Source of the DNA: Pleurotus ostreatus/Saccharomyces cerevisiae fusant
Lineage: Eukaryota; Opisthokonta
Assembly (NCBI GenBank): GCA_024196135.1
Contig: JAMQCK010001232.1
Coordinates: 1-10,546, forward strand
Direction: 5' to 3'
DNA: 10,546 nucleotides
In this document: piece by piece, positions 7,758 to 10,546 of the stretch
Numbering within the stretch: the first letter of the stretch is position 1
Layout of the letters: each line of letters starts with the position of its first letter
Translations under genes and position numbers: made by a program
Notes under the pieces: generated by a model
What the model was told of the DNA's origin: nothing
The model's input: the letters and a program-made list of their open reading frames with translations, nothing else
Databases searched by the model: none

Positions 7758-9266
7758 ATGGTGTGTAGCCAATCGATCGATTGGATTCCTATTTACTCAC
7801 AAATCGTGTAGACTACACTCTCCCACTCGGCCAACTCCATCCCCGTGCTTGGCAACTCAAGCTCGCACGAAGGTGGCAACCTTGAGCGTGCGACGCGGCA
7901 GGCGATCTGGGATCAGCGGCACACGGTATGTGTTACGTCCCCATGAGCGAGCCGTGCTGACTGTCCGATAGACAGCGACGACGCGCGCAGCTGCCGCTTT
8001 CAGCAACCTCAATGACGAGGCGCGGCAGTCGGGACTCGAAGACGGCGAGCATCAAGCTCACCGAGTCGCGACCTCGAGCTCGAGATCAGCTCGTGCGCTC
8101 GCACCCACGGAAGACCGAGCGCGGCCGCGTCGCGTGGTGAGTTCGAGCTCACCAGGGGACGCGGCCGAGCTTGGCCCACCGCGAGGCCGAGCGCACGCCG
8201 TCCGACAAGCTCGAGGGCAGCGTGGGATGAGTTCAAGCGCAGCGAAGGTGAGCCTGAGCACATCACGACACACCCGAGCTAATCGCTGTGTTTCCAGGCC
8301 TGCCGCAATCTCCCCGAGTCCATCGCCACCTCCCTGAGCTCATCAGAGCGCTCCCGATCCCTCGCCACCTCCCCGAGTGTGTCGCCTCAATCCCGAGTCC
8401 CACAACACCATCCCCAGCTCATCGCGCCACCCTAAGCCTAGCACGACAGCACCGAGCTCAACCCGACACCGCAAGATCAACACGAGCACCGACGAGCTAA
8501 TCTCGTCGATTCCCAGCCGCCTCGAGGGCGAGAAGCGCAACGGTGGAGGTCGCCGGCTCTGCCTCGTACTTCCCGCGCCCGCCTCTTCCATCCCGCCTGC
8601 GCCGCATCCATCCCGACTCCGCCTTCGCCTCGCCCTCTCCGACTACGCTATGGCAAGATCTCTACGCGACGGCGCGAGATCTACCCTTTGCGCCTTCGAA
8701 CGTCAGCGGCGCGACTCGCTCGGGGTAAGTATCATTCAAGCTGCCTCAACCACGTTAGCTAATTTATCCCCAGAAGCGAGCTTACCGCGTCGCCTTCAAT
8801 CCTATCCTGCCGCTTTCAACAACCTCAAGTCGCGTTCAGCAACCTCGCGTCGCCTGCAGCGATCCCAACGACGCGCGGATGAGGTCGACGAGCCATGGCT
8901 TGCATTACGACGAAATTCCGGCCCCGCGCAGATCAGCGCCACGATCGCGAGGTGATAAGCTCGCCGGGTACGCACTCTGCGGCGTGGAGGTCGTCGAGGA
9001 AAATCGCGTCGCCTGGAGATGGGTGCCGTCAGACTCGGTGAGTAGTCAATCGCCCGGTCGTACAGACGCTGACTCGGTCGCAGCCCCCCCTGCCTCGCCT
9101 CCGGACCCTTCCCGGCCTCCCCCTCGACTCATCCTCGCTCAGCTCCGACCGCACAGGCGGGGAAGGAGGGAGGAGGAGAGGGGGAGGAAGGGGAAGGGAA
9201 AGGAGGAGAGGAAGGGGAGGGAGAAGGAGGGGGGAGGGGGTACTCACCAGAGCGAAAGTAGCCTAG
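7758..9266 (+). CDS. Spliced plus-strand gene, about 405 codons, low-complexity protein of unknown function
   Basis: Exons: ATG 7758-7760, 7812-7925, 7972-8247, 8347-8724, 8774-9037, 9084-9266 (TAG). Lengths after the ATG are 114, 276, 378, 264 and 183, all multiples of three. Introns are GTGTGT..TAG (51 nt), GTATGT..TAG with TGCTGAC branch (46), GTGAGC..CAG (99), GTAAGT..CCCCAG with GCTAAT (49) and GTGAGT..GCAG with CGCTGAC (46). The product is Ser/Arg/Pro-rich; the most protein-like parts are NLERATRQAIWDQRHT, AAFSNLNDEARQSGLED and KLAGYALCGVEVVEENRVAW. The C-terminal 35 residues are Arg/Gly-rich. No domain is recognised. An earlier CAG acceptor at 8297, with a better-placed GCTAAT branch, would make a 50-nt intron but reach a stop at 8433-8435, so there could be two products or two genes. 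The start is uncertain: ATG directly before an intron is unusual, and an exon ending at a GTAAGC donor (7687) joined to 7736 does not keep frame. Confidence 0.5.
7761..7811 (+). other. Intron containing a perfect 16-bp palindrome
   Basis: The first intron of the plus-strand gene model (GTGTGT donor, TTTACTCAC branch-like sequence, GTGTAG acceptor) contains CCAATCGATCGATTGG at 7769-7784, a perfect palindrome only 8 bases from the donor. A hairpin here would sit next to the 5' splice site. It may be chance. Confidence 0.45.
8312..8482 (+). repeat. Imperfect tandem repeat of about 20-21 bp
   Basis: About eight successive diverged units begin with CCCGAG, CCTGAG or CCGAGC followed by a CA/CG-rich stretch, for example CCCCGAGTCCATCGCCACCT, TCCCGAGTCCCACAACACCA and TCCCCAGCTCATCGCGCCAC. 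Unit lengths are 18-21 bases. Weaker copies continue upstream to about 8150. The array lies in the fourth exon of the plus-strand gene and its spacing is close to seven codons. It encodes Pro/Ser/His-rich sequence, consistent with expansion of a disordered segment. Confidence 0.5.
9159..9240 (+). other. 82-nt uninterrupted purine tract
   Basis: Every base from 9159 to 9240 is A or G, in GGGGA/GGAGG patterns. In the plus-strand gene model it encodes the Arg/Gly-rich tail; on the minus strand it is a long C/T tract beginning right after a GTGAGT donor-like sequence. It is of a type that can form triplex (H-DNA) or G-quadruplex structures, and it lies about 560-640 bases upstream of Lhs1. Confidence 0.8.
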
Positions 9267-9799
9267 TTGTAGCACGAAAACCCCGTAGCTTAACCGCTCG
9301 CTCCGCTCGCGGACGTGCGCGGGCGCGCAAGGGGGGATAGACCTCTGGGCCGCGCGAAAAAAGTGGATTTTCGGGAATTGCCGAACGGTCGGGGGGGGGG
9401 GGGGTGGGGGGCGGTACGGTGGTAGCACGAGGAGGAGGAGAATGAGATTTGGTGGTCGACGGTGGAGGAGAAGAAGATGGCGGCGGCGTGATGACGCGGG
9501 CGAGGCGGACCGGATCCGCCGAAGTAGCGCGTCGCGTCGTCGACGATCGTGGGTTTGGCAGAGCTGGTCGGGTCCGAGCGTAGGCGGGAGGTGCTGTGCG
9601 ATAAGGACAAAACGGGTGGTGGAGAGTAGTAGCAGCGAGAAGAGAAAATGCGTGCCAGCCGCGCCTAAACTTCCACGTGGCGTGTACTTTGTAGCGATTG
9701 ACGTGTCGGCCACGAACTTGGCACAAACGCTCATCCTCCTCCTCCCGAAATCAATGCGCTAGACCTGCAAAACCTTGCGTCTCCCTCCTCGTCGCCACG
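9267..9799 (+). promoter_or_regulatory. Lhs1 upstream region
   Basis: No reliable gene is seen between the end of the plus-strand gene and the Lhs1 start. The region has a G14-T-G6 run at 9391-9411, purine-rich sequence to about 9480, and ACGTG-core elements near the gene: CACGTG at 9674-9679 and TGACGTG at 9699-9705. The sequence before the start codon, GTCGCCACG then ATG, is a reasonable fungal initiation context. A TATA box is not evident. Confidence 0.5.
9699..9714 (+). promoter_or_regulatory. Candidate UPR/bZIP element
   Basis: TGACGTGTC at 9699-9707 is followed directly by GG and CCACG at 9710-9714. TGACGTG resembles the metazoan XBP1/ATF6 unfolded-protein-response element, and CCACG is the second half of the ERSE. 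It lies about 100 bases before the Lhs1 start. ER chaperones of this family are known unfolded-protein-response targets, so a Hac1/Cib1-type factor is the natural candidate. The match was made by eye only. Confidence 0.4.
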
Positions 9800-10546
9800 A
9801 TGCGGTTAATATTGCTACTTCACTTCCTTTTATCCCTCGCTCCCTTCACGGCGTGGGCGGCCGTGCTCGCCATAGACTATGGATCGGACTGGACGAAGGC
9901 GTCCCTCATGGCTCCAGGAGTACCCTTTGACGTGCTGCTGAACAAGGACTCGAAGCGGAAGATACAGTCCTCGATAGGATGGAAGCAGTCGGACAGGTTG
10001 TTTGGGACGGATGCGTTCAACTTGGTGCGTCGCGCAAGCACTTCCGGGCGCTTCGGACTCCCTAACACCCCCACAGGCGTCCCGGTTCCCCCAAGACTCC
10101 TTCTCCTCGGTCAAGCTCCTCCAGGGTGCCCCCTACAAGTCTGACGCGGTCGAGTTCTACAAGAAAATCTCGTCCGCGGACGTGGTCGAGACGGACAGAC
10201 ACACGGCCGCCCTCCGACGAAGCGACGGCACGGAATGGTCGGTCGAGGAGCTCATCGCGATGGAGTTCGCCTACGTGAAGCACCTGGCCGAGGGCGTCGC
10301 GGGCGAGCCCGTCACGGACGTCATTGTCACCGTCCCGCCATACTACACCCAGTTCGAGCGCGACGCAGTCGTGGATGCGATCGAGATCTCCGGTCTGCGC
10401 ACGCTGGCCCTCATCCACGACGGCACCGCAGTCGCCGTCAACTACGCCATGACGCGCTCCTTCCCCAAGCCCGAGAACCACGTCATCTTCGATGCAGGCG
10501 CGTCCTCCATCCGTGCGACCGTGGCGCGGTTCGAGACGGTGAACGA
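9800..10546 (+). CDS. LHS1: Lhs1 (GRP170-type ER Hsp70), 5' part: signal peptide and start of the ATPase domain
   Basis: Exon 1 is 9800-10024 and exon 2 runs from 10077 to the window end, joined in phase 0. The N-terminus MRLILLLHFLLSLAPFTAWA is a clear signal peptide with likely cleavage after residue 20. Next come VLAIDYGSDWTKASL (phosphate-1 loop; cytosolic Hsp70s have GIDLGTT, and the tyrosine form is typical of Lhs1/HYOU1), VPFDVLLNKDSKRKIQSSIG, DRLFGTDAFNL and ASRFPQDSFSSVKLLQGAPY, all in family order. Exon 2 continues through the Hsp70 VTVPPYYTQFERDAV motif and the DAGASS phosphate-2 region. The product should enter the ER lumen and help Kar2/BiP as a holdase and nucleotide-exchange factor. 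No ER-retention signal can be checked because the C-terminus is absent. Its last 320 bases repeat the window start, where the frame continues and then breaks near base 594. Confidence 0.9.
10025..10076 (+). other. Lhs1 intron 1 (52 nt)
   Basis: GTGCGT donor after AACTTG, a CCCTAAC branch-point sequence and a CACAG acceptor. Removing it joins GTDAFNL to ASRFPQDSF, the expected order in this family. The intron's size and signals calibrate the splice signals used for the other gene models in this window. Confidence 0.9.
10227..10546. repeat. Right copy of 320-bp terminal direct repeat
   Basis: Identical to bases 1-320 and in the same orientation. It lies inside exon 2 of Lhs1. Joining the two copies gives a circle of 10226 bp in which the Lhs1 frame continues without interruption through the junction. 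Confidence 0.97.

Noticed and set aside
9129..9734. Minus-strand open frame of about 201 codons, Pro/Ser/Leu-rich
   Set aside because: It is produced by the purine tract and G run read as C/T on the other strand and overlaps the Lhs1 promoter; no consistent splice chain was found.

Overview
The window looks like nuclear DNA of a filamentous basidiomycete, probably an Agaricomycete. It is GC-rich. Apparent introns are mostly 45-65 nt, begin GTRNGT and carry CTNAY branch points. The one recognisable protein is the endoplasmic-reticulum Hsp70 relative Lhs1 (GRP170/HYOU1 family), in a form typical of basidiomycetes. No rRNA, convincing tRNA, CRISPR array or bacterial-type operon was seen.

The two ends of the window are the same sequence. 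Bases 1-320 are identical to bases 10227-10546, inside the Lhs1 ATPase domain. The window is therefore either a closed circle of 10226 bp or one unit of a tandem duplication. Lhs1 starts at 9800, with a signal peptide and one 52-nt intron, runs off the right end and continues at the left edge. Its homology stops abruptly near base 594, inside the nucleotide-binding domain, and runs into GC-rich low-complexity DNA. The rest of the chaperone is not present.

Region by region: 595-1420 is low-complexity DNA with inverted repeats. 1430-2405 holds three tandem copies of a unit of about 310-340 bp, each with minus-strand splice-like signals. 2420-3570 holds a second array with a period of about 250-300 bp and a four-copy core. 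3179-6032 is a spliced minus-strand gene made of many small exons. Reading it by hand gives one phase-consistent frame of about 528 codons through 18 short introns, with no domain I recognise; its 3' end runs into the second array. 6060-7600 is gene-poor, with one exon-like minus-strand frame. 7758-9266 is a plus-strand spliced gene of about 405 codons, with no recognised domain, low complexity and an Arg/Gly-rich tail. 9267-9799 is the Lhs1 promoter region, with a bZIP/UPR-like element.

Only Lhs1 can be assigned a job: ER protein folding, and nucleotide exchange for the ER Hsp70 Kar2/BiP. The two spliced genes are described from structure only. Their exon chains were assembled by hand and need RNA evidence.
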